Below, piece after piece: positions 34,301-46,777 of a stretch of 64,000 nucleotides of DNA. Source of the DNA: Sipunculus nudus (Eukaryota; Annelida; Sipuncula; Golfingiida; Sipunculidae); assembly GCA_026874595.1 (NCBI GenBank), contig CM049320.1:34070214-34134213 (forward strand), in the 5' to 3' direction. The position numbers and the translations under genes were made by a program. The notes below the pieces were generated by a model that was not told the DNA's origin, did no database searches, and saw only the letters and a program-made list of their open reading frames with translations. The stretch's first letter is position 1; the number at the start of each line of letters is the position of its first letter.

Positions 34301-37300
34301 TCAAGTGCTAAACTTCTCAGATTCCCCATTGCTGAGCACTAAGTGATCTCTGATGTAAAGTTAAAGGTATGTAAGTGTGCACTTGAATGTGACTTGATAT
34401 TTTTAAGGAACAAACAACACATACCTTTGAAATAAATACCAGAAAATGTCAAGAAGTAGAACTGTTCAGGTGATATGACAAATTAAATTTTTTTCTGAAA
34501 TTCCAAGAAGCATGGGGACCCTGCATCAGATACTTACCTTTTGAGTCATCAGATCCATCTATGCCCCATTTCCCGTTGAACCTTACACTGAAACTGTACC
34601 TGGCCAGTCTTTCCTACAATGAGAGGAAGACAACGTTTTAATCAGATCATGATTGTCATTTACAAGAGTTCCATCACAGGACTGTTTTAATGCATTGTAT
34701 TAACAGTGAAATTAACCTTTCAGTGGTAGTAGGAAGTAATTTAAATCATTCCATAATCTGAAAATGGCTGTGTCAATGCATACAGAAAGGTTTACGGTAT
34801 TTTTCCCTTCAATGACAACGCCCCCGTTTTCTTCTGACACAATGGCATTGCATTCTGAATAAAAATTAATCCTCGCTATTCAACATGACCAAGGTAGTGT
34901 AGTTGTGATTGGAAATTTGATATAGGCCTACAATGTTGAGGTTTATGCAGCAGTTTTCCTTCACAGACCAAGACATTAAAAATAACATTTGATGTATTTG
35001 AATAAATCCAGAAATGACTGTATTGAATAATCAACCATGAGTAGAAAATATGGGCAAAGTGTTCCATTATTATGAGTAAGAAACTGATGACTGAATTTAC
35101 TTTATAACATAATTTAGACTACTCTAACTTTTTACAATCACTGATTCAGTAACAGACCTTTATTGGAAGTGTGGCAGCTATAATTGCCTTTTCCCACGCT
35201 CTTGCAACAGCACTTCGATAGTTGCATTTTCCCACTTTATACTGAAATAAATTAACTGAATCAAAATTCGAATATTTCTAAAAGTGAAAGCATAGGCTAT
35301 CACTGATGTTTTAAATAAAGCCAGATACATTTATAACATTGTAAGTGCATTTCTATCTGATCAGGGTTCAAATTTGTTTTGAAAGTTAGCAGACAGGAGA
35401 CAAATCAAGCAATCCCTAGGTTCACTGTATCTCTTAATATTAAGTTACTAATATAACTTCAGTTGTGGAAGTTCATATGTTATCAGTACAACGCTGTCCA
35501 AATCTTATGTTCTTAATGATTTAAGTCAATGTTTATATTCTGCTATGTGAATAACTTACCGGTCCCATGACATCAAAACTCTCACAGGAAGAAAAGCGTG
35601 AAATGTCATCAGATCTGATCCAGGCTCTGGACACTTTTTCATCAAAGAAGACAACATGATAGTGAGACTGAAACAAACAAGTCCTGATCAGTAACAATGC
35701 TGCTTGTCTGGATTTAATGGGAAAAAAGTATAACATCTTATAAGAAAAAAAAGTATAAACTGTCTCATTTGGATTGTCTCATTAACATTTTCTCAGCAAC
35801 CCAGGCTCAGGGTTCTGAAAATAATTTAAAGCTGAAACACTACCTTTTAACCAAATGTAAACAAAATACATCCAGTGACCCTTGGACCCAAGTTGCTACT
35901 GGTATTGAATATTCCTTTCAACATTATTATTCTAAAATCTAGATGAAACAAATTTTGGAAGGATTTAGAAACAAAGAAAAGTCATTTAAACCAGAGTCAC
36001 TCACCACAGTCTGTGTATTGTCTCTACATTCACAGAAAACATCATAGTCTGGATCTACTTCAATCATAGCAGGCCACCTGTGTTAATATAAACAGATACG
36101 TGTTACTTGTATTTATTATACAGAGTAAAGCCATCCTGTTTCAACCTTCCTTCAAGCATTTTTACTGAACATTTTGAGGTCCTATGTCACAGATCACTGC
36201 AAACGAGTTACCCATGCCAAACTAATTTTAAAAGCCTCTCATGTTAAAGTCTTTGGTCATTTTAACCTGTGTTGACTTTATTAGGATTCTCTCTGAGTCA
36301 CTAAAGTATTATTATTCATATTAGCAAATACCATGATGCAACATAAAATCTGACAGAACCTAAAGTCAATCAGTTATCAACAATATAATATTTTATTAAA
36401 AAGCAAACATTATATAACTGGGCCATCATTTTTAATATTTTTTTGTGGGAGGTGACCGCCTTATTTACTTAAATGCAAACTTAACTAAGTATAGGCACAT
36501 CTGCAGAATTCCATTCCAGTTTCAGACTGTGACAGGGCAGTAACACATGCTTCCTCTTATGTTAATTGTTATATTCTGGTTCTAACCAGGCCCACTGACT
36601 ACTGCACCTGCAGGGCCTGGGTATGTAATCATCCCCATTGCTGGGTCATATCACCGAGGAACCCCTGAAAGGCACACTTGTTTGTGAGTGAAACACTGCC
36701 ATTGAGCATGGCCTTCCAATTAAGCCTACAGAGCACTCAGAAAGCATTATAGAAAACATTAAATTATTCAAATTAACCTGCTAACATCTACCTTGGGAAT
36801 ATAGGGAAAAAAATTTAACTAGCCTTTTAAAGGGGCCGGCCTTTTCCCTTACTTGAGGTTAATTAACTAAAGATAATCCATCAAACCTTTCATAAAAGTA
36901 GGACAAATATTATGCTGATCCCATTGCCCACAGGCTGTTCATTTTGTTTATATCAATATGGGGCGAGTCAGACAAACCACAGTTTGCAAATGTTATTTTG
37001 CGACAAGTGACCTTTCAATTCATTGTCTGCACATATGTAACCAACCACCCTGAGTTATATGATTTTTCTATTCATCAACATGGTCCTGTCCTGTACTATG
37101 TTTACTAACAGCTTGTAAATAAACGAGGTCAATGTACACTAATCACAGAGACGTTATAAGAACCTTTCCTAACAAGGACTACCCAAGTCCATTTATATAT
37201 ACACAAAGCAAGACAGAAATCAGATTTACATAAATTTTACAGACAGGGCAGGTGATCAGCTGGCTTTAAGTAAGATCTTAATTTGAATAGTGCCTACCAT

Positions 37301-40300
37301 GGGAACCCGATCATCTTCGCCCAGACAACAGAGCCCTCAGTGTACTTGGTAAAGAGGTAGTTCTCATCATGTTCCGCCTGGTTGAACTCCTGTTCAGGTT
37401 TGTCACAACTATCATAATCAGAATCTGGAATATTGTTCAATAAAATAAATTACCTTTATCTCTAAATGAATTATCTGGATTTAAAATAAGGTAAATAGTT
37501 AGTTATTGGGATAATAACAGTCCTCAGTTTAGGGGCTCAATGCTATAATAGCTAGGAATTCCAAGATGCCTGCCTGGTGAAATATTATTTTACCTTTAAA
37601 AAAAATTTCTGGCCAACTCCCTAAGAAAATTTTCTAGCCATAAGATATTTTTCTTATCAGAAGAAAATTATTTTGGCTGTTCATCAATGATAGGCAGCAG
37701 CAGACAATGTTCACACATACTGTGAAAGAAATAAACAACTTGAAACTTTATAATATATTTAAGTAAATCACTTGAAGACTAACCTTTGTTCAGAAAACAA
37801 GTCCAGAACTCAGGTAATTTTGCTGGGTCAGTTACATCAGCCAGGTAACGCCACTTCAGACAGCTTGACTCACAGCACTGTACCCACGTACCTGCAGGTG
37901 AAAAGTAAACAAGGTAATATTAGCTTAGCATTATCATTAGTGTCTGAATTTTGAATGTTCAGAAGTACAAGTTAACGATAGTTTCTGAAAAATAACATCT
38001 TAATTAAGTTTTCAGGAAAGGTATAATTAATTGAAGATCATGAGTCTTTGCTAAACCCCCCCCCCCCCGAAAAAAAAAGGTTTTGACTCTGAGGCACTGT
38101 TTTTTTTATAGAAATCAGAGCAGGATATTAATTTTTCACCTTTTGATTATAGAAAAAAAATAAGTTATTTTTCTAGGCTTTATCTTCTGAAAATAGTGGA
38201 GAAATGATTGATAAATTTTCTTGAATAATTTTTAGAGCCTATAATAGTCAAAATCATCATTTGACAAAAAATATGTTATCAATCATTCATTAGTGACAAT
38301 TACTATGTTTTTATCAAGTATAAGCATTTTAAACTACCATGACACAGACAGTTGTTTTTTTCTTGTTGGGATAGTATGGCCATCTTTATTGTGAATTTGA
38401 TGACTTCTTCACGATTTTGAGGCCCTTATATCAGGTGCTTTCCTGTTTGACTTGTGCTGGCCCCTATCAGCCAATTGTGGTACTAAACAGGGATAGAAAT
38501 AACTGGCACATGAATGTCTTGAATGTAATTTGAGTGAAGGTCTTTCAGTCTGTAATTTAGTAATCCATATATGAACATATCTCATCAGGCTGAAACATAT
38601 TCTGTCAAACAATTAGTTTTCAACCCCTTGATGGTACCAAAAGATGTAATAGATTAACTGGGCAAAAAGTACATATCTACAGAGCTAGTGAATAGGAAAC
38701 TTGGATGAATATTAGACTAACCTTAACAGTTAGTAAGCATTTTGTCATTTCATTAATCAAAATGATAAATCATTGTTATACATAACAGACAAGAACTCTC
38801 TATGAAATGGCACGGTGATGGGGGGGGGGGGTGTCAATTTATAAAGATATTGTTCAAATGTCTCTCAAATCTCTCAAATATGTATAAACAAATCTGTTAC
38901 TGAATGTATATTTACATATCTGTGTAATATATGTTAAAAAATCTGTTCAATATAAATTTTTTAAAAATATCTTAAATATAAGTTTTTGAATCTCTTATAT
39001 TTATATTAACACATCTTTTATACATACTAACAAATTCCTTAAAAATATAGTAACAACTCCTTCAAATACAGAATAACAAATTTCTTATGTACATATAGAA
39101 ACAAGATATATCCCAACAAAACTATTAAGTATGTACTCTTAAATATATACTAACAAATTTCTTAGATATACATCAATCTCTTAAACATATAGTAACAAAT
39201 CTCTTAAATTTAGGACAACAAATCACTTAAAAAAGTAGAAACAAATTTCTTAAATATATATTCTTAAAATACAGTAACAAATTTCCTAAAATATATTAAC
39301 AAATCCCTTAAATATAAAAAAGCAAATCTCTTACATATATAATGACAAACACAGGAAAACAAAATCCTCTGTGGTCAGGTAGTGATATATAACTGTATAG
39401 ATATACCCTACCTGTCTCTTCAATCACCCTGTTTTGCATTTTCTCTTTTCTGGAGACTTTCATTGATGCAGTTTTCACTTCAGTTCTCTCTGCATATATA
39501 ATGAACAAACAGCTCTTAAGTCATAACACATATGATTTAAGATGTTACATTAAGGTGTTAGTAGTATACATTCAACAAGTAGTGCAACATGCATTATCTT
39601 TGAGGAACGGGTTAATGGGGTATGTTATTTGATATTTCATGGTATTATTGCTCTTTCCTGTGGTATCAAAAAGGTGACAGGTACAGGTAAAACTGATACC
39701 TTATGAACTCATGTCAAAAACAAATCAGTGTGTCTGATATAAAGTGTCTGACCTGAAAAATAATTGTATTTCATCATATTTTCAAACATATTAATTGGAG
39801 TAGAGCAGTGGATGCTTGGAAAATGTAGTTATATAAATGTGAGAAATTATTAATATTAGTTATCAGCAGACTGACAGACATCAATTAATCCATTATCAAT
39901 TGGCAAAATATGTTTCACAAAAAGGTGCTGACAGCACTGACATGCATGTGCACGTTTCTATAATTAATGCACCTTTAGTTCAGCTACTCACCAACAGGTG
40001 GCATTATGTGTATTTCTACCGGTTGGGCAAACATTGGAAGGTGGTTGAGTTTGACCTGTTATGAATATGTGATCCTTCATTCATTCTCACATGATATAAT
40101 TTTAGGGAAATATTAGTTTTCCTTAAATATTTTGAATAAATTATTAATTATTATAATCCTACCCATTACAAGATGCTAGTTCCACCCACAGGTCAACCAA
40201 AGTATTCTTTACTGAAGCAAAATAAAAAGTAAATGTTTATATCAAAGTATCAATGTAAAGCAGAGAGATATGCAATATTTTATAAATTAGTGGGCCATAA

Positions 40301-43300
40301 TGGATCAATGGAGTAAAGAGTAAATTTAATAAAGTCACCTTTGTTTTTATGACAGGCACTCTGTGGAGTTCTGGTGACTGATGACAGAACGTTTTTTTGT
40401 TTCTTTTCTGACATCTCTCTCATCTTTGTCCGAGCCTCCACAAGTTCACAAGCTTTAGGTTTAGAAGAACAAATCTTAGAGTTCTTCATCATGCATGGGC
40501 TGCCCTCAGGAAATAATCTAGTTTTACTAGTGCTGTAAAAAATATATATGAAATTATATATAAATTATGATGAAAGGGCTGATTATGATGATTCAAATTT
40601 ATAAATTAACCAATATATTATAATACATATTTCAATAGTCACCAAAAGTTACATGATCAAAATCAAGGGGCATGCAATTAACACACAAAATTCAGGTCAC
40701 AAATTCAGGTTGACAAACGGGAAAAACATGTAATCTAAGATGGTAGGTTGCATATATGTGGAGGTTGAAAGGTAATTAAAAGCCATTTGCAAAATTCTGA
40801 CTTGCCGCCAGATGCCCAGATGTTGAATTTGATTTATTTTGGCAGGCCCCCACATATTATAAATATGTTGATATAAGCAAAACAATCAGCCTCTGTGTGG
40901 TGATATCCACGTTTTCTTGCCTATATTAATTAAAGCTCCGAGGGATTAGCTTTAGTTTATACAGGTCAGATAGGTGACTTTATGAGAAATGTGAAATAGT
41001 GAATAGTACGGATCCATTCTGAGTACTGATTAATCACTTATATCACCTGGTATTGTCCTCTGCTGTTTCTTCTGTTTTCATTTCTTCTTCACATATTCCA
41101 CTGTAACAACACTCCTTTTCTTTTGCTTCTTCCTCTGTTACTGAAATAAATAATCGATATTTTCCCATTATAATACAATAAATTAATCTCATCATTCAAT
41201 TTGGTATCTATGATATAGGTGTTTACCTGCTGTTATTTTTGTTCATGGTCTGCCAATTGCAAGTCATAAATTGACAGTAGCTGGCTACCTTGACATAGCC
41301 AATCACCAAAAGGTAGGTACATATATATATGTCAAGTCCCAGATTAGATTCTAGCCAAATTTAAAACTTGGCCAGCCCAGAGCAAAATTTTGATTTGGAC
41401 CGGCCCAGATCAAAATTCTAATCTGGGCCAGACCAGTTTTAAACTGGGCCAGCCCAGATTAAAATTTTGATCTGGGCTGGTCCAGATTACAATCCTGTGG
41501 TGAAGACTTCAGGATTTAAATCTGGTCTGGACTGATTTTAAACTGGGCAGGCCCAGTTTAGAATTTTGATCTAGGCTCGTTAAGTTTGCAATCCTGTGGT
41601 GGACTGATTTTAAACTGGGCCAGCCCAGATTAGAATTTTGATCCGGGCTAATCAAGATTACAGTCCTGTCGTGGACTGATTTTAAACTGGGCCTACCCAG
41701 ATCAGAATCCTAATCTAATCTTAGGCTAGCTTGATTTTTATCATCTTAAATCAGATAATACAGTTAACATTTATTCAAGATACACAATTTTGAAGGGCAC
41801 AAAATACATAATGAACAGAATCATTTAAAATATTTTAGTGAGGAAAAACCTAACAAGCAAATGTATTGTGCTTCTTTGGTTTCATCTATTCTTCAAGCAT
41901 GAAAGTTCACATCACCTACACCTAAACCAGCTACCATAATTAATCACGGTTTAGAAGATGTGTCAGTTCTGAGACATTTACTTGACTTAATATAAAAATT
42001 TTCAACTCAACTGAGATAATTATCTGTTCTGAATATCAAAGTTACATGTATAAAATTAAATATAAATTAAATAATATTATACATGCATAATTAAAAACCA
42101 GCTTTACTCATTTATAAGTAAACAAAAGTAATTTATCAGTCTTGATGCTCATTTGGGGTTAGCATTATGACATTGTGCCGTAACATGGGGCTATAGGGAG
42201 AGGTTTGTGATACCATTACTGTAATTTCAATAGCAGAAAATCTACAGCTGAGAAAATGATTAATTGCTGTCATTTGCCAGTCTCAAATATAGAAGTGACC
42301 TTGCGTGAAAATTGGATTTAGAATTTTATTTTAGAGGGTGACAAACATGGGGGAGATTTCACTTTGGAGTGATAACTTAAGAAAAGCTAATCTGATAACT
42401 GATAACTAATCTAAATTGAAGATAGTCAAATGCTGCAATACAAATATTCTCTACCATCAGAAGTTAAAATGCTGAGTTGGTTAATATAATGTTCCCACTG
42501 TTCTACCTAAATACATTATTGTTAATGATTCACACAAATTAGCCAACATCAACCTAATTTATGTACACTAGATATATATTTTTCTGTTTGCTAAATTTCA
42601 GTCACCTAATTTCAATGACTTGAGTTCAGGTATCTTAATAGATGTTTCAGGGCCTTCGTTCCTTAATATGTAGTACGTTATACGTTCTAGGTCCAATCTT
42701 ACATTTAGTGCACATTTTTTAATGGGTGACTTGGGGGGGGGGGGGGGGGGGGGGAGGAGATCACATACTTAAACCCCAACTTTTGATAAATGATAAATAA
42801 CTTTAAAAGTCAAATAATTTTTTTTTTTAATCAATAGGTCTTGGATCACAAGCTTAACATTGAGTAACATAAATATATATTAATAATTATTTATTAAATT
42901 TTATTTTAGTTTGTTGCACATGTTCTGCAAGCTATATTTGTAGTTTTTAAATGTAAAATATCAGTGTTTTACATTATTATTTTATAATTATATTGTAGAC
43001 ATTTCACATAAAAGGTAAAATAACAAAATAAATATGCATTAGTCCAACCACTGATATTTTCATAGAATATGAAATAAATTCATAAAATATCAGCTATTAT
43101 GGACTGACAATGTTTTACAAATTCTTTGAATTAATCAAAGACAGGCTAGGTAAATATAGTGTACGGGGTAATTGAAGCCAGCCTAGGAGTAGATTAGGAT
43201 TCTGATCTGGGCTGGCCCAGTTTAAAATCACTCCACCACAGGATTGTAAACTTGACTGGCTTAGATCAAAATTGTAATCTGGGCCAGCCCAGTTTAAAAT

Positions 43301-46300
43301 CAGTCAAGACCAGATTTAAATCCTGAAGTCTTCACCACAGAATTGTAATCTGGACCGGCCCAGATCAAAATTTTAATCTGGGCTAGCCCAGTTTAAAACT
43401 GGTCTAGCCCAGATAAGAATTTTGATCTGGGCCGGTCCAAATCAAAATTTTGCTCTGGGCTGGTCCAGTGTTAAATTGGGCCAGATTCTAATCTGGGCCT
43501 TGACATATATATCCACTTAGAGAAGAAGAGGATACATGATTAAGACCGGAACTATGGATCAAAATATACTCTGGACCTGATACTTTTGGTAGAGTGTATC
43601 TGGACCACACCACTGGTGGCTAGCAGCATTTCACTATAATCTCATGAAGATTATTGCCTTTACCAGACAAGACTGTCATTTTTATTGATAAAGTTACTGG
43701 TACAAAGGTATGCAGCAACCATGCTAGCAAGGTTCACACTCCATAATTATCAAAATTTAATAATTTTAAGGAATTATAAAGTATTCTATGATAAAGTAAT
43801 TAAGGACCTCCCATATCCAGGATGTCAATGTTAAGCTACTGGTTAGGTAATGGAGTCAGCCATGACTATTAATACGAGAATAAATTTAAACAAAATGCAC
43901 TTTCAACTTCTTTTTAAAATTTTTTTATGAAGTGACTAGCTTGTGTTCTGCTGGGTTTTTTTTTTAACTTAACTATGGAAGTTATGAAGTATTTCACACT
44001 CTCAACTTGAAGAACTTAGAATTAAAGAGGAAATGCAAAAATATTTCACACTGCATGTCAGAAAATTTCATAGCTTGCTACTGAATTTTAACATTTAATA
44101 AATTTTCATTAAATTCTAAGGAGCAAATTTTACAAGATCAATGACTTTTTAAGGATCTTTAACGTTGTGCCTGCTGCAAGTGGTTATGTAAAAAATGAAA
44201 GTGTTAAAGGTTGCATACCTTGATCTTCCTCCTGAAGAACTTCATCAAAGTCATCTTTCACCTGAACCTCAGCTTCACCATATTTTGTATCTCCACCATT
44301 TGATGCGTTCTCATCAGTCGCTGCATACCTCTGTAGTACAGCCGCAAATATCTCCTCATATTCCGCGTCACTCATAGATCGAGGCACCTTGGACTGTTCC
44401 TGTCAGGATTAAAACATTAAACTTCAGATGCCATCTACTGGTAATAGTTAACTCAGATGTATATATATTAGGCTTGTGAATTTTTGAGGACCCTTAGAAA
44501 TTTATTCAGTTATTGATTCTTTACCTATGATTCAATTATTGATTATATTCTCACTTAAGTATTTAATTTCAGATTAAAAAAAAAAATTAAAACAATAGTA
44601 CCAAAGTGGATGTTAGTAAATTTCAGCAAATATAAGAAAAATGTAAGTACCCCTCTGTTTTCCGCTGCTTTACATGTTTATATGTGAGTGAAGGGTCCAC
44701 CAACAAAGTGTGGAGCAGATTTAAAAAGGTCTCACACATCACAAACTGCTCCATCAAATTTGAAACCTCACAGAGCAATTTGTGATGGTACATGAAAAAA
44801 AAGTAATTGAAATAAATTGATTCAGAGGTTAATAACCAATTACAATTTAATCAAGGGCTTGCAACTCAATACATTGATTCTTCAAGGTATGTTACACCCC
44901 TAATATATATATTCAAATTCTCTTCTTCTGTCATTATATAATACACTGACACATTTATCCTTCATCTACAATGAAATAATAAACTATAAAATTAACAAGT
45001 TAAGTGTTCATTACCAAAAATAAACAGTTTAACACACAAACTAAAACATTGGTTTTTATATCAGTTAATTCATGGCTTGCCACTGAAATTCCTCAAGAGA
45101 AATTGGTGTGGGATCTTAGATTTATGTACTAAAATACCCATATATGTATAAAGATTTAAAGATATACACACTTTTTACATTTTAAATTTCTCTATCAACT
45201 GCAGTTTTTTGTATGAGATCTTAGATTTATGCAACCTCTCAGGCTCTTATAGTGTAGCATACTTAAATAGATTATATCTTAAAATTTTGGTCAATGATCA
45301 AGTGTAAGTATTAATATGGTAAAAATTAAATAAGATACAATTGACACATATATCTGACATGCAGCTCAACAGTTAAATAACCCTTGTAATGACAGAGAGA
45401 AAACCTGTTAAAAATACACACTGAAGCACCTCCAGTTGAGCCCCCCCCCCCCCCACCCCCTTACATATTTGCTATTGATGGTGAATCATTCAGAATTCAA
45501 TCACAACCAATATAACAATTAGATAACAATGGATGCAAATTGTAGTAATTTAAATTGGGTACTAGCTCCCACTATTTTGGTTTCTAGAAATAATTAAAAG
45601 GGCAACAGGCATTTCATATACTTTCCAAATCAAATACATCTTTATTGTTTTCACCAGTTGTAAAGTAATAAATACCAGATTGGATCTAGAACTCCAAGAA
45701 AATCACACACACACATGTACATACAATATCAGAAATGTTAATTACCAAAGATGGTTACAGGCACTGGTTTAGTCCAGATGATCTGAATCTTACATTGTAT
45801 ATTACAAATTCAGAGAAGAGGCAATTTTCTTTTATCTAAAGTCTGTAAATAAAAGATAAATGCTGTAACTGATCTACTAGGTCTACTTGAGATCTTAATA
45901 AAAATATCTATGATTTTTAAAAAATATACACACTGAGTTTTAAATTTCTTTACAAAAAGCATTTTTTCACACACTGAATATTTTTATTGTTTCAGTTGTT
46001 GATCCAGGGTATATTCTGGTCCTAATTTTTAATGCTCTTTAAATTACAATAAACGTATTTTTGCAAACTCGAGGAACAAAACATTGAGATGGAGGTCTAT
46101 ATAATTAAATATGGCTATTTACCTTTGAAGTCTGGGCAGCCTCATTTAACTTTTCTGACTTGTTCACATTTACAGATGTGTCTGAAAAACATACAGCATA
46201 TATATATATGTATGGTTTACAATATATGTATGCAGATAAACCAGATATGTATGCAGATAAAGATCACTTTCTTTGTCCATCAAAGTTCAACAGTTTAAAA

Positions 46301-46738
46301 TTATTTGGGTAACCTTGTCAGTGTGGCCACTTATTACTGATAACATTCTAGGCTAAAATAGGTAAAGTGAAATAGTTACCTTCTGGTACTTCAAGGATTT
46401 ATGACACTAGAAAAACATAGCATCACACTTTGTAACTTCTGGCACTTTGCTTACATGTCAATGGTGAATGGTCCTCTTTGATCATTTAACTCCAAAATTT
46501 ATAGATATAAGAACAATTCCAGTTATATTTTAAAATATTTATTTCCTTCTGTTGTACATGTACACTGTTTTGTACACTAACTGAAGTCAGAAAGTGTTTA
46601 AGTACAGTTGATTTGACAATTGATAAAATCTTAGAAGACAGAACTTCATGACACTTAATATTATCACACAATGGTTAAATCTGCTATGAAATAAAGAACT
46701 TCCACACCTGATAATGGGGTCCTGAAGGCTTTCTTCAT
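30055..46738 (-). CDS. ZCWPW1: ZCWPW1 orthologue: CW zinc finger and PWWP histone reader, complete, 15 coding exons
   Basis: ZCWPW1 is a nuclear chromatin reader. In mammals its CW finger binds H3K4me3 and its PWWP domain binds H3K36me3, the pair of marks written by PRDM9, and it helps meiotic break repair. On the - strand the exons are 46708-46738, 46123-46181, 44219-44399, 41047-41140, 40339-40532, 39412-39489, 37784-37891, 37298-37424, 36005-36077, 35560-35667, 35158-35241, 34538-34613, 33199-33396, 31729-31854 and 30055-31358. All phases agree and give 946 codons plus TAA. Residues 38-52 (SMSDAEYEEIFAAVL) match the conserved N-terminal segment. The CW domain spans about 213-259 with zinc ligands C218, C223, C244 and C255. 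The PWWP domain spans about 279-345 with an exact PWWP at 290-293. The tail from about 513 is a single acidic/lysine-rich exon with KPKRGIKRK (nuclear localisation type). It is longer than the human protein (about 650 residues), mainly in this tail. Confidence 0.95.
31729..31854 (-). CDS. ZCWPW1: ZCWPW1 exon 14
   Basis: Residues 471-512: DSDFLLELESP followed by a lysine-rich stretch (RKKPKMKTTKSKEEEKP). The splice sites ttcacag and gtaaat fit, with the same phase as the exons on both sides. Confidence 0.9.
32582..32803. repeat. Short tandem-motif repeat (tttccctgact family)
   Basis: The string ttccctgac and close variants recur about six times between 32630 and 32750. On the - strand this opens a frame with motifs such as VRDKSGK, SRSGK and VREKSGK. 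Repeats of this kind are scattered in invertebrate genomes and are often mis-annotated as small proteins. It lies in the intron between ZCWPW1 exons 13 and 14. Confidence 0.6.
33199..33396 (-). CDS. ZCWPW1: ZCWPW1 exon 13
   Basis: Residues 405-470: a basic start (KGPHKRSRRQR), then an acidic, helix-prone segment, MTEEEMCQILDNAEAI and DVLEEFF. The splice sites are acttcag and gtaagc. The helix may be a short interaction motif. Confidence 0.93.
34538..34613 (-). CDS. ZCWPW1: ZCWPW1 exon 12
   Basis: Residues 380-404, ERLARYSFSVRFNGKWG and then an acidic end. The human protein has a comparable ERVNLFGFWSRFNG segment after its PWWP domain, which supports orthology to ZCWPW1 rather than another CW protein. 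Confidence 0.93.
35158..35241 (-). CDS. ZCWPW1: ZCWPW1 exon 11
   Basis: Residues 352-379, with NYRSAVARAWEKAIIAA: the helical segment that follows the PWWP barrel. Acceptor ttatttcag, donor gtctgt. Phase 0 at both ends. Confidence 0.93.
35560..35667 (-). CDS. ZCWPW1: ZCWPW1 exon 10: second half of the PWWP domain
   Basis: Residues 316-351, including HYHVVFFDEKVSRAWI. This aligns with YHVTFFGETVSRAWI in the human protein and contributes aromatic residues to the methyl-lysine cage. Confidence 0.95.
36005..36077 (-). CDS. ZCWPW1: ZCWPW1 exon 9: PWWP core
   Basis: Completes the PWWP motif (the codon of W291 is split by the intron), then WPAMIEVDPDYDVF. Acceptor taacacag, donor gtgagt. Confidence 0.95.
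37298..37424 (-). CDS. ZCWPW1: ZCWPW1 exon 8: end of CW finger and start of PWWP
   Basis: Residues 249-291. It carries the fourth zinc ligand, C255, in DSCDKPEQ, and then the PWWP entry GSVVWAKMIGFPW. The two reader modules are therefore joined through one exon. Confidence 0.95.
37784..37891 (-). CDS. ZCWPW1: ZCWPW1 exon 7: CW zinc finger
   Basis: Residues 213-248: WVQCCESSCLKWRYL, then LPEFWTC. Ligands C218, C223 and C244 and the H3K4me3-pocket tryptophans W215 and W226 are all present. Confidence 0.96.
38049..38068. repeat. Poly-C tract
   Basis: About 13 C in a row, followed by A-rich sequence, in the ZCWPW1 intron between exons 6 and 7. Further long G/C tracts lie at 38820-38831, 45441-45460, 55263-55276, 60804-60813 and 62886-62897. 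Confidence 0.9.
38840..39345. repeat. Degenerate AT-rich minisatellite, unit about 25 bp
   Basis: The motif acaaatytcttaaatatatAgta recurs about 15 to 20 times with many substitutions and indels. It lies directly 3' of ZCWPW1 exon 6 on the - strand, within the intron. Confidence 0.8.
39412..39489 (-). CDS. ZCWPW1: ZCWPW1 exon 6
   Basis: Residues 187-212, a basic linker (KTASMKVSRKEKMQNR) leading to the CW finger. Supported by splice sites (catatatgcag, gtaggg) and phase rather than by homology. Confidence 0.82.
40339..40532 (-). CDS. ZCWPW1: ZCWPW1 exon 5
   Basis: Residues 122-186, a low-conservation linker with MREMSEKKQKNVLSS. Acceptor tttttacag, donor gtgact. The phase fits both neighbours. 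Confidence 0.85.
41047..41140 (-). CDS. ZCWPW1: ZCWPW1 exon 4
   Basis: Residues 91-121, Glu-rich (TEEEAKEKECCYSG). Acceptor tttatttcag, donor gtgata. Weakly conserved; called from phase and splice sites. Confidence 0.82.
41331..43504. mobile_element. Foldback element with long inverted arms made of palindromic subrepeats
   Basis: The left arm (41331 to about 41745) and right arm (about 43158-43504) are inverted copies of each other, starting gtcaagtcccagattag and ending ctaatctgggccttgac. Each arm consists of about seven or more diverged units built on gatctgggctggcccagttt, whose ctgggccagcccag core is itself a palindrome. The 1.4-kb centre is AT-rich with no open frame and includes a 22-G tract. 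(AT)4 flanks both ends, but it lies in a TA run, so the target duplication is uncertain. The element lies in the ZCWPW1 intron between exons 3 and 4. Confidence 0.8.
42733..42754. repeat. Poly-G tract (22 G) inside the foldback element
   Basis: A perfect G homopolymer in the AT-rich core of the element. Confidence 0.95.
44219..44399 (-). CDS. ZCWPW1: ZCWPW1 exon 3: conserved N-terminal segment
   Basis: Residues 31-90. SMSDAEYEEIFAAVLQR corresponds to LTNAEFEEIVQIVLQK of the human protein, a conserved helical motif ahead of the CW finger. Acceptor cctgacag, donor gtatgc. Confidence 0.93.
44466..44900. repeat. Dispersed repeat shared with 57916-58310
   Basis: Shared strings include ttcagcaaatataagaaaaat, gtccaccarcaaa, aaactgctccatcaaattt and gaattgattcagaggttaat, in the same order and orientation. 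Ends are rich in gattcaat-type sequence. It lies in a ZCWPW1 intron; the partner is in a MEPCE intron. Confidence 0.8.
46123..46181 (-). CDS. ZCWPW1: ZCWPW1 exon 2
   Basis: Residues 11-30, with VNVNKSEKLNEAAQTSK. Acceptor gtttttcag, donor gtaaat. Phase 1 in, phase 0 out, matching exons 1 and 3. Confidence 0.78.
46708..46738 (-). CDS. ZCWPW1: ZCWPW1 exon 1, first coding exon
   Basis: ATG at 46738 to 46736 begins MKKAFRTPLS and ends at a gtgtgg donor. The frame stays open upstream to a weak acceptor (cctacag, exon edge 46771), so a further upstream coding exon remains possible. This start is the first in-frame ATG visible. Confidence 0.6.
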
Positions 46739-46777
46739 TTTGGATGTGGACAGATTTATCAACTCTCCTAGCTGTAG

